Source of the DNA: Phycisphaerales bacterium
GTDB taxonomy: Bacteria > Planctomycetota > Phycisphaerae > Phycisphaerales > UBA1924
Direction of reading: 5' to 3'
DNA length: 64,000 bases
Assembly (NCBI GenBank): GCA_030149165.1
Contig: JASBRY010000001.1
Location: 186,001 to 250,000 of the forward strand
The notes beneath the pieces were generated by a model. That model was not told the DNA's origin, made no database searches, and saw only the letters and a program-made list of their open reading frames with translations. A program made the translations under genes and the position numbers. This document shows, in pieces, positions 25,465-33,812 of the stretch. The first letter of the stretch is position 1, and each line of letters opens with the position of its first letter.

Positions 25465-26106
25465 ATGGAGACTCTTGAGATGGAAACCGGATACCCACGA
25501 CTGCCGACGGACACCGACAACGGGTTGTTGCTGATCATTTCAGGCCCTTCAGGGGTTGGGAAAACCACGATCACGCGCGGCGTGGAACGCGCGATCGGGG
25601 ATTCTGTATTCTCTGTGAGCTGCACAACACGCGTCAAAACCGAAGCGGACACTGAGGGGGTCGATTACCACTTTGTCAGCGACGAGGAGTTCAACGAACT
25701 CATCGAGCAGGACGCGTTCCTTGAGTGGGCGGATGTCTTCGGGAAGAAGTACGGCACGCGGCGCAAGTGGGTCGAAGAACAGCTCGCACGCGGTCGGCTC
25801 GTGATTCTTGAGATCGATGTCAAGGGCGCGGCGCAGGTGAAAGAGAAAATGCCTGACGCGTTTGGGATCTTCATCATGCCTCCGAGTGAAGAGGTGTTGC
25901 TCGGACGCTTGCAGAATCGCAAGCGCGAAAGCAGCGAGCAGATCGAGAAGCGCTTCGCGGAAGCGAAGACCGAAATGGAAGCGGCTCGTGCGGGTGATGT
26001 CTACGACAAGTTCATCATCAACGAGGACCTCGAAGCCGCGATCCAGGAAGCGATCGGCACAGTGAACGCAGCTCGGATCGCGAGCTCAATGCGTCACGAA
26101 CACTAA
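25465..26106 (+). CDS. gmk: Guanylate kinase
   Basis: A 213-residue enzyme phosphorylating GMP to GDP. The Walker A P-loop is IISGPSGVGKTTI near residue 25. The GMP-binding region shows SCTTR (usually SxTTR) and VDYHFVSDEEF. EIDVKGAAQVKEKMPD matches the family's EIDVQGA segment, and the lid region is RLQNRKRESSEQIEKRF. The start could be ATG 25465 or 25480. An Ala-rich C-terminal helix ends the protein. It stands alone between two terminator-like hairpins. Confidence 0.95.
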   Translation: METLEMETGYPRLPTDTDNGLLLIISGPSGVGKTTITRGVERAIGDSVFSVSCTTRVKTEADTEGVDYHFVSDEEFNELIEQDAFLEWADVFGKKYGTRRKWVEEQLARGRLVILEIDVKGAAQVKEKMPDAFGIFIMPPSEEVLLGRLQNRKRESSEQIEKRFAEAKTEMEAARAGDVYDKFIINEDLEAAIQEAIGTVNAARIASSMRHEH

Positions 26107-26126
26107 AAAACGGGCCGAGGCCCGTT
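26105..26126 (-). terminator. Intrinsic terminator for the 26156-26557 gene (also between converging genes)
   Basis: AACGGGCC (26109-26116) pairs with GGCCCGTT (26119-26126). Read on the minus strand, the stem is followed by a run of six T, giving an ideal terminator 30 bases beyond the stop of the NTF2-like gene. On the plus strand it follows gmk directly but has only a weak T-rich tract. Confidence 0.8.
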
Positions 26127-26155
26127 GGTGTTGTTGATGATGTTTGACACATCGC

Positions 26156-26557
26156 TTACTGAGCGCAGTCCATTGGTGGGTAGCGAAACTCTTCTTTGAC
26201 GATCTTGCCGTTTTCAACGGTGTAGTTCCCGACTTCGCGCATGTTCATGCGTGGGAATGAGCCGTTCTTGCATTCCATATCGAGGTCGAAGACGATGCTG
26301 AATCCGTTGGGACCGACAAATGGTCCGGAGACTTCGCAGCCGTGCATCGTGACGCCTGATTGCCATTCTTTGTATTTCGCGATGACTTCATCGCGTCCGG
26401 TGTAGGTTTTGCCGTCGCCTTCGATGCTTGTCCAGTTATCAGCGAAGTGCTTGTCCCAGATTTTCGAATCGTGCGCGATGATGTCCTCTGCAGGGGTTTT
26501 GCAGTGCTCGAAGACATCGTTTGCGATTTGGGTGACGGTGTCGGTCGTGGTGGTCAT
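26156..26557 (-). CDS. SnoaL/NTF2-like small protein
   Basis: A 133-residue cytoplasmic protein with the alpha-plus-beta layout of the NTF2/SnoaL fold: an N-terminal helix, then WDKHFADNWTSIEGDGKTYTGRDEVIAKYKEW, then beta strands ending NYTVENGKIVKEEFRY. The block with W-T-S-I-E-G and the GRDEV helix is typical of the SnoaL-like group, used as isomerases, hydrolases or ligand binders. No catalytic residues can be picked out. It is transcribed alone, with a possible -10 (TATACT on the minus strand) near 26616-26621. Confidence 0.7.
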   Translation of the reverse strand: MTTTTDTVTQIANDVFEHCKTPAEDIIAHDSKIWDKHFADNWTSIEGDGKTYTGRDEVIAKYKEWQSGVTMHGCEVSGPFVGPNGFSIVFDLDMECKNGSFPRMNMREVGNYTVENGKIVKEEFRYPPMDCAQ

Positions 26558-26615
26558 GGGTTTCTCCTGTTGGTGTGTGACTGATTTGCATCAGTTTGTT
26601 TGGTTTCTGATTGGA

Positions 26616-26660
26616 GTATACCACAAGGCTAATCTCTTGAAAAGAGAGAAATGAGATTAA
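26616..26660 (-). promoter_or_regulatory. Promoter-like -10 and nested inverted repeats
   Basis: In the 196-base AT-rich gap between the NTF2-like and CRTAC1 genes, the minus strand carries TATACT at 26616-26621. A weak -35 candidate lies about 16 bases upstream of it. A pair of nested inverted repeats overlaps this: TAATCTC/GAGATTA (26630-26636 with 26653-26659) outside, and TCTCTT/AAGAGA (26633-26638 with 26642-26647) inside. The arrangement could be an operator with alternative pairings. The rest of the gap shows nothing. Confidence 0.4.
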
Positions 26661-26753
26661 TTATCGGCAGAGTCAAGAGTGCGTGAATTCGGGGGTTTTC
26701 GGTTGATTTCCCGCCACTCATCTGCTGAACTTGGAGTGGACTCGTTGGACTGA

Positions 26754-28403
26754 ATGAAGGGTGTCGCTTCGATGATTTTTCAGACTGTGCTGTGTGTGTT
26801 GATCGCTGGGATGGCGCCAGAGTTCTCAAGTTCGACGATCCCCTCGGAGTCCAATGTGGCGCCGATCGATCGATCACTTCGGCTCACGAGCGTTGGACCT
26901 TCTGTCGGGATCGGGGTGTATCGGCATGGCCCTGGGATGGGGTCGGGGATCATCAGTGCCGACTACGACAATGACGGAGACGCGGACCTCTTTGTCCCGA
27001 CTCGATCGGGGTTCACGAGCCAGCTCTATCGGAACGACAGCGGGACATTCACTGAAGTCGCCGTCGCATCGGGGCTGGTTGATACCAACACCGCTCGCTC
27101 GGCGCTGTGGTTTGATGCGGATGGGGATGATCTGCTGGATCTGATCATTCAGTTCGATCAGTTCCAAGCGCCTGGAACGATCGGTTCGCGCACGCTCGCG
27201 TTGTATCAACAGCAAGCGGATCATTCGTTCGTGGAAATGACGATGGGGTCGGGTTTGGATTCGATGCCGTTGCTTGTGCCGCAGACGCACGGCGGCGCGA
27301 TGAGCGCTGGGGATCTCAACGGCGACAACATGCTGGATCTAGTGGTGACCACTTGGGATCAGGGCGCACGGATCTATCGCAACGATGGGAACATGCAGTT
27401 CACGGATATCACGGCGGACTCGCCTTTGAATCCGAGCGGGACGACCTATTGGCAGCCGGTGCTCTTTGATCAGGATGAGGATGGGGACCTGGATGTCTTC
27501 GTCGCGCACGACTTCTTTGCCAATCCGATGCTCGCCAATGATGGGAGCGGTGCATTTATCGATAGCGCTCCGGCGCTGGGGTTGGACTCCGCGTTCAACG
27601 AGATGGGCGTCAGCGTCGCGGACTGCGACAACGATGGGGACTTTGATCTCTATGTGACCAACCTCTTCGGTCCCGGCGAGCACAATGTGCTGTTTATGAA
27701 ATCCAACCAAACGCTCGGGTACGACGAACGCGCCATCGAGCTTGGGGTCGATCACGGCGGATGGGGCTGGGGAACGGTCTTCTTTGACATGGACAACGAT
27801 GGTCGGCTCGATCTCGCGGAGGTCAACGCGATCGAGTTTGGTCCGGCGGAGATGCCGTGGAGACTTTGGATGAATCGTGGTCCGATGGTCGGGACTCCGA
27901 ACTATGAATCACGCGAAGAGCAGATCGGGTTCGACTACGAGGACTACGGCTCGGCGCTGCTCGATGTGGACTTCGATCGCGATGGGGATCTGGACCTTTT
28001 CGCGACAGTGCTCAATGGTCCTGTGCGCGTGCTGGAGAGCAACGCGACGATCGCTCGTCCGTTCAATCAATGGTTGGTCGTGCGACCACGCATGCCTGGG
28101 ACGATGAACACGCGCGCGATCGGCGCGGTCATCACGGCACGCACTGGGAATGTCACGCGCACAAGACTCATCAGTGCCGGGACCAGTTTTATGGCGCAAG
28201 TCCCTGCGGAAGCGCACTTCGGACTGGGGAACTCCACGACTGTGGATGAGCTGACCATTCTCTGGCCCAATGGAACACAGACGGTGCTCACCGATGTAGA
28301 CACGAAGCAGGTGCTCGATGTGACTCCGGCAGATGGGATGGGGTTGCTTGAGCAAGCGGCCCCGACGCTGAGTGATCGCGTGCGAGCACTCTTGAAGAAG
28401 TAG
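26754..28403 (+). CDS. CRTAC1-family secreted protein (FG-GAP/VCBS repeats plus ASPIC/UnbV domain)
   Basis: A 549-residue exported protein with an N-terminal signal (MIFQTVLCVLIAGMA region). At least six FG-GAP/VCBS repeats carry calcium-binding D-x-D-x-D-G-x-x-D loops (DYDNDGDADLFVP, DLNGDNMLDLVVT, DEDGDLDVFVA, DCDNDGDFDLYVT, DMDNDGRLDLAEV, DFDRDGDLDLFAT), consistent with a beta-propeller. The C-terminal ASPIC/UnbV domain is IGAVITARTGN...AHFGLGNSTTVDELTILWP. Such proteins are abundant in planctomycetes and thought to bind ligands at the surface. It ends 9 bases from the converging Mrp gene, without a visible terminator. Confidence 0.85.
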   Translation: MKGVASMIFQTVLCVLIAGMAPEFSSSTIPSESNVAPIDRSLRLTSVGPSVGIGVYRHGPGMGSGIISADYDNDGDADLFVPTRSGFTSQLYRNDSGTFTEVAVASGLVDTNTARSALWFDADGDDLLDLIIQFDQFQAPGTIGSRTLALYQQQADHSFVEMTMGSGLDSMPLLVPQTHGGAMSAGDLNGDNMLDLVVTTWDQGARIYRNDGNMQFTDITADSPLNPSGTTYWQPVLFDQDEDGDLDVFVAHDFFANPMLANDGSGAFIDSAPALGLDSAFNEMGVSVADCDNDGDFDLYVTNLFGPGEHNVLFMKSNQTLGYDERAIELGVDHGGWGWGTVFFDMDNDGRLDLAEVNAIEFGPAEMPWRLWMNRGPMVGTPNYESREEQIGFDYEDYGSALLDVDFDRDGDLDLFATVLNGPVRVLESNATIARPFNQWLVVRPRMPGTMNTRAIGAVITARTGNVTRTRLISAGTSFMAQVPAEAHFGLGNSTTVDELTILWPNGTQTVLTDVDTKQVLDVTPADGMGLLEQAAPTLSDRVRALLKK

Positions 28404-28412
28404 TCTGTGTGT

Positions 28413-29600
28413 TTATGAGATGCTGAGCGTTGGTGCTTTGGATCCCTTGCTCATCGACGCGAGCGTGACCTGCGCAACCAACTGATCAGCGAGCTGATTG
28501 AGTGCGGCGGGCAACTGCGATCCGCCTGCGGTCGCGTCTTCGAAGTTCTTCGTGGGATTCCCGTTGTCCATATTGGCGCGAAGCGCCGTGTTGATCGGGA
28601 TCGATCCAAGGAACGGGAGTCCGAGGCGCTGCGCCATCTGCTGCGCGCCGCCTTTGCCGAAGATGTCGTACTCTTTGCCGTCGTCTCCGATGAAGAAACT
28701 CATGTTCTCGACAACGCCGAGCGTTTCGACTCCGAGCGACTCGAACATTTTCGCGGCTCGGACCGCGTCATCCTGCGCGACTTTCTGGGGAGTGCACACA
28801 ATCACAGCGCCAGAGAGCTGGACAGACTGCGCCAGTGTAAGCGGGACATCCCCTGTTCCCGGAGGGAGATCGATGATGAGGTAGTCGAGCTCACCCCACT
28901 GCGTGCGTTCGATGAGTTGATGGAACGCGCCGTGCGCCATTGGGCCGCGCCAGATGAGGGGTTTGTCGGATTCGACGAGTTTACCCATCGTGATGGACTT
29001 GACGCCGTGGACGAGGAAGGGTTGAAGTACACCTTCCATGACTGTTTGATCGTGCGCTTCGAGTCCTAGCATTGTGGGGAGCGATGGGCCGTAGATATCG
29101 CCGTCGAGCACTCCGACACTGTGTCCCTTGCGCGCCAGACCCACCGCGAGGTTGATCGCAACAGTGGACTTCCCGACGCCGCCTTTGCCGGCACCCACGG
29201 CGATGATGTGCTTGACTCCTGGAACACCTGACGCGTTTTTGTTCTGTGGAGTTTGCTCGCTCACGCGTGGTTGATCCGCGCTGGTTTTGGTGTCGCTCTT
29301 GAGTTTGAGGACGACCTCTCCGGCGTGGTCCACGAAGTCGATGACGAGTCCGAGGTTGTCAACGCCGTTGTCCTTCGCGGCGGCGCGGATGAGCTGCTCG
29401 GCGAACTTCCCCATGTTCGACAGGGTGTTGCGGTCGGGTTGGGATTGCTCGGGATGTCCCTGCGTGTAGCAGATGCGGACGGAAGCGTCGGAGTCGCATA
29501 CAGCGATATTCATCACGCATCCACGGCTGACAAGATCGCCTCCATCAGGATGCGAGACTCCGGATAATGCGTCATTGATGTGTTCTTTGGTCAGGGGCAT
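28413..29600 (-). CDS. mrp: Mrp/NBP35-family P-loop ATPase lacking the Cys pair
   Basis: A 395-residue protein. The N-terminal 90 residues are a divergent DUF59/MIP18-like domain (ALSGVSHPDGG..LVSRG). Residues about 120-380 are the Mrp ATPase: deviant Walker A VGAGKGGVGKSTVAINLA, switch DGDIYGPSLPTML, DLPPGTGDVPL, and VVENMSFF. ApbC/Mrp proteins act as Fe-S cluster carriers, using a CxxC pair just after ENMSYF; here that position reads IGDDGKEYDIFG with no cysteine, so cluster bridging would need other residues. ATG 29600 was chosen as the family-like start; an upstream in-frame start is less likely. Confidence 0.9.
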   Translation of the reverse strand: MPLTKEHINDALSGVSHPDGGDLVSRGCVMNIAVCDSDASVRICYTQGHPEQSQPDRNTLSNMGKFAEQLIRAAAKDNGVDNLGLVIDFVDHAGEVVLKLKSDTKTSADQPRVSEQTPQNKNASGVPGVKHIIAVGAGKGGVGKSTVAINLAVGLARKGHSVGVLDGDIYGPSLPTMLGLEAHDQTVMEGVLQPFLVHGVKSITMGKLVESDKPLIWRGPMAHGAFHQLIERTQWGELDYLIIDLPPGTGDVPLTLAQSVQLSGAVIVCTPQKVAQDDAVRAAKMFESLGVETLGVVENMSFFIGDDGKEYDIFGKGGAQQMAQRLGLPFLGSIPINTALRANMDNGNPTKNFEDATAGGSQLPAALNQLADQLVAQVTLASMSKGSKAPTLSIS

Positions 29601-29808
29601 AGAGGGGCTCGGCTCTTGGTTTGTCGTGGGTTTTGTGTCGAAAAATGACTGGATAATCGTCACAGATGGTATTCGTTGAATCATAGGCGTTGGATGATTT
29701 TTTCAATAGTGCAATACGCGGATTGGAGTGGCGTTTAGCGTGTCGATAAGGGAAAGACAACACATCACCGCCGGGTCAACCTGCTCGGCCTCTATGGGAG
29801 GTTTCTCA

Positions 29809-30642
29809 ATGAACACCAAATCAACGATCAAACACGCCGGGATCGCGATGATCCTCGTTGCCCTTTCTGGAACCGCACTCGCGGGCGAACCACAGAGCAA
29901 GGATGCGACGCTGTTGGGTGGACCCGAGGTCGTGGAGACCTCGGGACCTGATTCGGGAGACTCGATGACCGGTTCCGCAGAGAAGTCACGCAAAGCGGGT
30001 GACATGCCGTTCCGCGCATACATGGGGGCTGTGATGAGTCTGCGCAAGGACGCGAAGGACAACCCTGAGCTTGAGCTGACCAAAGAACAGCAGGAATCGA
30101 TCAAAGCGATCGGGAAAGCACACGCCGAGAAAATGCATGCGTTCATGGAAGAACACAAAGAAGAGTTCGGAGAGATGCGTGGTCCACGCGGCGAAGCAGG
30201 CGAACGAGGTGAACGAGGCGAGCGAGGTCAGCGTGCTCAACGCGGACAACGAGGGAAGGAACGCGGCGCGCAAGCAGAGGATCGTGAAGATCGCGCCAAA
30301 GAGCGCGGAGAGCGACCATCCCCAGAAGAAATGCAGCGAAAGCGCGAACAGTTGGCTGAGTTGATGTCGAAAGCACCATCAGACGCACAAGCGAAAAAAG
30401 AACTCTGGGCCGTCCTGACCCCTGCTCAGCAGAGTGCGGTCAAAGAGCGCGTGTCCAAGATGCGTACGCAGCGTCAAGAACGCGTGGATCGTGCGATGGA
30501 AGCCGGACAAGGTGAGCGAGGCGAGCGTGGTGCGCAGCGCGAGCAGCTCGACAACAAACGGACTGGCAAGCAGCGCCTGAACAAAGAGCGCCAAGGCAAG
30601 GGCAAACGCAACAAAGAAGAGTTGCAAGAGATCGACGACTAA
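29809..30642 (+). CDS. Spy/CpxP-like exported LTxxQ protein with collagen-like stretch
   Basis: A 277-residue exported protein. A signal peptide (IAMILVALSGTALAG) precedes a low-complexity, highly charged body. Two LTxxQ motifs are visible: LTKEQQESIKAIGKAH and LTPAQQSAVKERVSKM, as in the helical periplasmic chaperones Spy and CpxP. Between them lies a glycine-every-third stretch (GPRGEAGERGERGERGQR...) of collagen-like pattern, rich in Glu/Arg pairs. The rest is Arg/Lys/Glu-rich. GGGAGG at 29796-29801 fixes the start. A perfect hairpin terminator follows at 30687. Role may be envelope stress or protein holding; metal binding is also possible. Confidence 0.7.
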   Translation: MNTKSTIKHAGIAMILVALSGTALAGEPQSKDATLLGGPEVVETSGPDSGDSMTGSAEKSRKAGDMPFRAYMGAVMSLRKDAKDNPELELTKEQQESIKAIGKAHAEKMHAFMEEHKEEFGEMRGPRGEAGERGERGERGQRAQRGQRGKERGAQAEDREDRAKERGERPSPEEMQRKREQLAELMSKAPSDAQAKKELWAVLTPAQQSAVKERVSKMRTQRQERVDRAMEAGQGERGERGAQREQLDNKRTGKQRLNKERQGKGKRNKEELQEIDD

Positions 30643-30686
30643 ACATCGATCCGAACAAACCACACCATCCTGATTCCTTCAGGCGG

Positions 30687-30718
30687 GCAGCGAGCGGAAA
30701 CGCTCGCTGCTTGTTTTT
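30687..30718 (+). terminator. Strong intrinsic terminator after the LTxxQ gene
   Basis: A perfect 10-bp stem (30687-30696 with 30701-30710) closed by a GAAA tetraloop and followed by TTGTTTTT, 44 bases past the stop of the gene at 29809-30642. The T-run touches the last codon of the converging DoxX gene. Confidence 0.92.
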
Positions 30719-31172
30719 ATTCGCCTGTTGATTCGCTTGGTGTCGATGCGAACTTGGATCCGATGATCGGGATCTGCGTTCTGCGGATCGCGATGATGAT
30801 CAGACTCCCGAAGAACACAATCAGCGCCATCGCGAAGAGCGAGGGTCCGGCGAGTGGTTCGATTTCTGGTTTATTCAGCGCTACAGGATCAATATCAATC
30901 CCGAGCTTGGTGAGGTGCGCCATAATCGCGCCGGAGATTACCCCAACGGATGCGATCGCGCCGAGAACACTGGTCTTTGGGACGAGCAATAGCACTACGC
31001 ACACGAGCTCAGCGATCGCCGTCGCGTATCGACCCATCGGTTCAGCGCCGAGGACCTCGAAGAGCGCGATGGTTTCTGGAGCGCCGGTGAGTTTGAAGAA
31101 CAGGGTCTGGCCGAGGATAAACGCGACGATGATCTGGAGGATCCAGCTGACAATGGTTGCGGCTTTGCTCAT
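30717..31172 (-). CDS. DoxX-family membrane protein
   Basis: A 151-residue inner-membrane protein with four hydrophobic helices. The first helix region (SWILQIIVAFILGQTLFFKLTGAPETIALFE) and YATAIAELVCVVLLLVP match the DoxX/DoxD-like family. Members take part in quinone-linked thiosulfate oxidation or are of unknown redox role. A central loop rich in Pro/Asp separates helices 3 and 4. It follows nuoF on the same strand with a 132-base gap that holds no gene. Confidence 0.8.
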   Translation of the reverse strand: MSKAATIVSWILQIIVAFILGQTLFFKLTGAPETIALFEVLGAEPMGRYATAIAELVCVVLLLVPKTSVLGAIASVGVISGAIMAHLTKLGIDIDPVALNKPEIEPLAGPSLFAMALIVFFGSLIIIAIRRTQIPIIGSKFASTPSESTGE

Positions 31173-31304
31173 AGTGTTCGTTCCTGCTTAATGGGCGCGA
31201 CCAATCTCGGCCCGTGCATCGACGAACTGTTCATCGTCCCGATTTATTCGGTCGGTTCAATGAATGAGAAGAACACCGCTCAAGGCGCGGTCTCCAGAAA
31301 CCAA

Positions 31305-32693
31305 TCAGCTCATGGACGCCATATCGACGGTCACAGGGACGAATGTCCGCTGGACCTTGTTCTCGAACTCTTCTGGGAACTTCTCCATGATGGTCCGCAC
31401 GGCCCAGCTGTTGCCGTCGGCGAGACCACAGATGGTCGTGCCGGGCATGGACCCCATCGATCCCGCGATTTCACGCGCGAGGTCGAGGTCCTTGGACTTC
31501 GCGTCTCCGGCTTCGATGCGCGACATGATCTGGTACAGCCATCCCGACCCCTCGCGACAAGGCGTGCACTGTCCGCAGCTCTCGTGCTTGAAGAAGCGTG
31601 TGATGTTGCGTGTCACGGAGACCATGCAGGTGTCCTCGTCGAACACGGTTGGTCCGGAGGTTCCCAGTCCGAGCACGCCGTACTTGCGTCCGATGTCGAA
31701 GTCCATCTCGGCTTCGTACTGATCGGTCCCGAGGATACCCATCGAGACACCGCCGGGGATCGCGGCTTTGTACTTCTTGCCGCCTCGCATGCCACCGCAG
31801 TAATCCTCGATGAGCGTGCGGAGCGGGATGCCGAGTTCGAGTTCGTAGCAACCCGGCTTCTCGACATGTCCCGAGACGCCCATCAGTTTGGTCCCAAACG
31901 ATGGTGGACCTCCGATGGTTGATTCGACGCCGAGTTCGCAGAACGCTTTCGCGCCCTCGGTAATGATCCAAGGCAGGTGCGCGAGTGTTTCGACATTGTT
32001 GATGATCGTCGGACGATCGAACAATCCCTTGATCGCCGGGAATGGAGGCTTGATGCGTGGCCAACCTCGTTTGCCCTCGATGCCTTCGAGCAGCGCGGTT
32101 TCTTCGCCGCAGATGTACGCGCCAGCGCCGCGATGGACATAGCAGTCCGCGACGAACGCATCACCCGATGCGTTTGAGGACTGGTTCATGAGCCCCTTCT
32201 CGCCGAAGATGCCGTGGTCGTACGCTTCTTTGATCGCGTCTTCCAGGACTTTCGCTTGATGGTGGTATTCGCCGCGGATGAAGATGTACGCTTTGTTGAG
32301 TCGGCACGCGTACATGCAGATTGCGATGCCTTCGAGCAAGCCGTGGGGATCGAAGTCCATCAGGAGTCGGTCTTTGAATGTCCCCGGCTCGGATTCGTCC
32401 GCGTTGATCGCGAGGTAGCGCTCGCCGCCGTCTGCGTCTGGGAGGAAGGTCCACTTGAGACCACACGGGAATCCCGCGCCGCCTCGTCCGCGAAGGACGG
32501 AGTCTTTGACTTCAGAGGTCACATCCTCTGGTTTCATGGTCAGCGCTTTGCGGAGCCCCTCGTAGCCGCCCGTCTTGACATACTCGTCGTATCCCACGAC
32601 ATGACGGTCGCGGATGTGCCCGAACGGGGCGGTGGGGATGCGCTTGAGCAGGATGTGCTCGGAGAGTGAGTTGTCCCATGCTTTTTTGGGCAT
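31305..32693 (-). CDS. nuoF: NADH-quinone oxidoreductase subunit F
   Basis: A 462-residue flavoprotein subunit of complex I that takes electrons from NADH. FMN/NADH-binding glycine motifs appear as GRGGAGFPCGLKW and GAGAYICGEETALLEGIEGKRG. The N3 4Fe-4S site is SCGQCTPCREG plus the later Cys in TTICGLADG. The length and order agree with bacterial NuoF. ATG 32693 fits the family start; the upstream in-frame extension is antisense to the next gene. It is separated from nuoE by about 3.8 kb of unrelated genes on both strands, which is unusual. Confidence 0.95.
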   Translation of the reverse strand: MPKKAWDNSLSEHILLKRIPTAPFGHIRDRHVVGYDEYVKTGGYEGLRKALTMKPEDVTSEVKDSVLRGRGGAGFPCGLKWTFLPDADGGERYLAINADESEPGTFKDRLLMDFDPHGLLEGIAICMYACRLNKAYIFIRGEYHHQAKVLEDAIKEAYDHGIFGEKGLMNQSSNASGDAFVADCYVHRGAGAYICGEETALLEGIEGKRGWPRIKPPFPAIKGLFDRPTIINNVETLAHLPWIITEGAKAFCELGVESTIGGPPSFGTKLMGVSGHVEKPGCYELELGIPLRTLIEDYCGGMRGGKKYKAAIPGGVSMGILGTDQYEAEMDFDIGRKYGVLGLGTSGPTVFDEDTCMVSVTRNITRFFKHESCGQCTPCREGSGWLYQIMSRIEAGDAKSKDLDLAREIAGSMGSMPGTTICGLADGNSWAVRTIMEKFPEEFENKVQRTFVPVTVDMASMS

Positions 32694-32792
32694 TGATGAG
32701 CTCCAGACCGGATTGCAGACAAGTTGGACGATTCTAGCCGGCTGAGACCCCGAATTGTGCATCGACCCACGCTCGCGAAGGTATGCTCGTGC

Positions 32793-33812
32793 ATGAAGAT
32801 ACTCGTACTTGGCGGCACCCAGTTCAGTGGAAGAGCGTTCGTGGACCTCGCGACAAGCGAGAATCACCAGATCACGCTCCTCCATCGCTCCCCCACCAAT
32901 CCCGGACTCCCTGAGAGCGTCCGACGACTCGTCGGCGATCGCGATCCTGAGAAAGGGGCGGGGCTCGATGAGATCAAGAAGCTGATTAAGGCCGGCGAAC
33001 GCTTCGATGCGGTACTTGATATGTGTGGGTATGTGCCGAGAGTCACGCAAGCGAGCTGCGAGCTGCTCAAGGACGCGTGCGATCGGTATGTGTTCACTTC
33101 GACGATCAGCGTCTATGACAAAGACAGCCAAGACGAAGTCCCCGACGAGGATTCAAAGCTCATCGACCTCGAAGACAAGAGCGTCGAGGAAGTCACAGGC
33201 GAGACCTACGGCGGACTCAAGGTCCTCTGTGAACAGGTCGTCCGCACTTGGTATCCAGAGAACCACACGATCATCCGTCCGACAGTCATCGCGGGACCCA
33301 ACGATCCGACCGATCGCGTCACCTGGTGGGCGCGGATGCTCTCGACACTCGACGTGATGGTCATCCCGGCTCCTCCATCGGGACTCGCGGGTTTCATCGA
33401 CTCGCGCGATCTCGCGGCATTCTTCCTGCGGACCATCGAGCATGAGATTTCGGGGATCTACAACGCTGTGGGTCCGGAGACCAATCTCCCGATGCACGAC
33501 TTCATCACGCGAGCGCATACTGCTCTGGAATCCAAAGCCGAGCTCATCGAGGTCGATCAGGATCGATTGGCATCGATGGAGATCAACGCGTGGGTGGACA
33601 TCCCGACCTGGGCGCCAGCAGAGAGCCAGTTCATGTATCGGATCTCGGCGCAGCGAGCGATCGATCAGGGGCTCACACGACGACCACTGGAAGAAACGAT
33701 GCAAGCGATCAACGCGTGGGACATCGAGCGTGGTCGTCCTGAGCTCAAAGCCGGGATGAGCGCGGATCGGATGCGTGAGATCATTGAATCGGTCCGCGTC
33801 TCAGCCGACTGA
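32793..33812 (+). CDS. NAD-dependent epimerase/dehydratase family protein (cytoplasmic paralogue)
   Basis: A 339-residue extended SDR-like protein starting MKILVLGGTQFSGRAFV, a GGxxFxG Rossmann loop. YVFTSTISVYD is the strand before the active site, and TYGGLKVLCEQV carries the Y-x3-K pair. The late region WVDIPTWAPAESQFMY and DQGLTRRPLEETM resembles atypical SDRs related to isoflavone reductases. It has no signal peptide, unlike its paralogue at 18045-19238. It is divergent from nuoF and its stop overlaps the end of the radical SAM gene by 12 bases. Confidence 0.85.
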   Translation: MKILVLGGTQFSGRAFVDLATSENHQITLLHRSPTNPGLPESVRRLVGDRDPEKGAGLDEIKKLIKAGERFDAVLDMCGYVPRVTQASCELLKDACDRYVFTSTISVYDKDSQDEVPDEDSKLIDLEDKSVEEVTGETYGGLKVLCEQVVRTWYPENHTIIRPTVIAGPNDPTDRVTWWARMLSTLDVMVIPAPPSGLAGFIDSRDLAAFFLRTIEHEISGIYNAVGPETNLPMHDFITRAHTALESKAELIEVDQDRLASMEINAWVDIPTWAPAESQFMYRISAQRAIDQGLTRRPLEETMQAINAWDIERGRPELKAGMSADRMREIIESVRVSAD

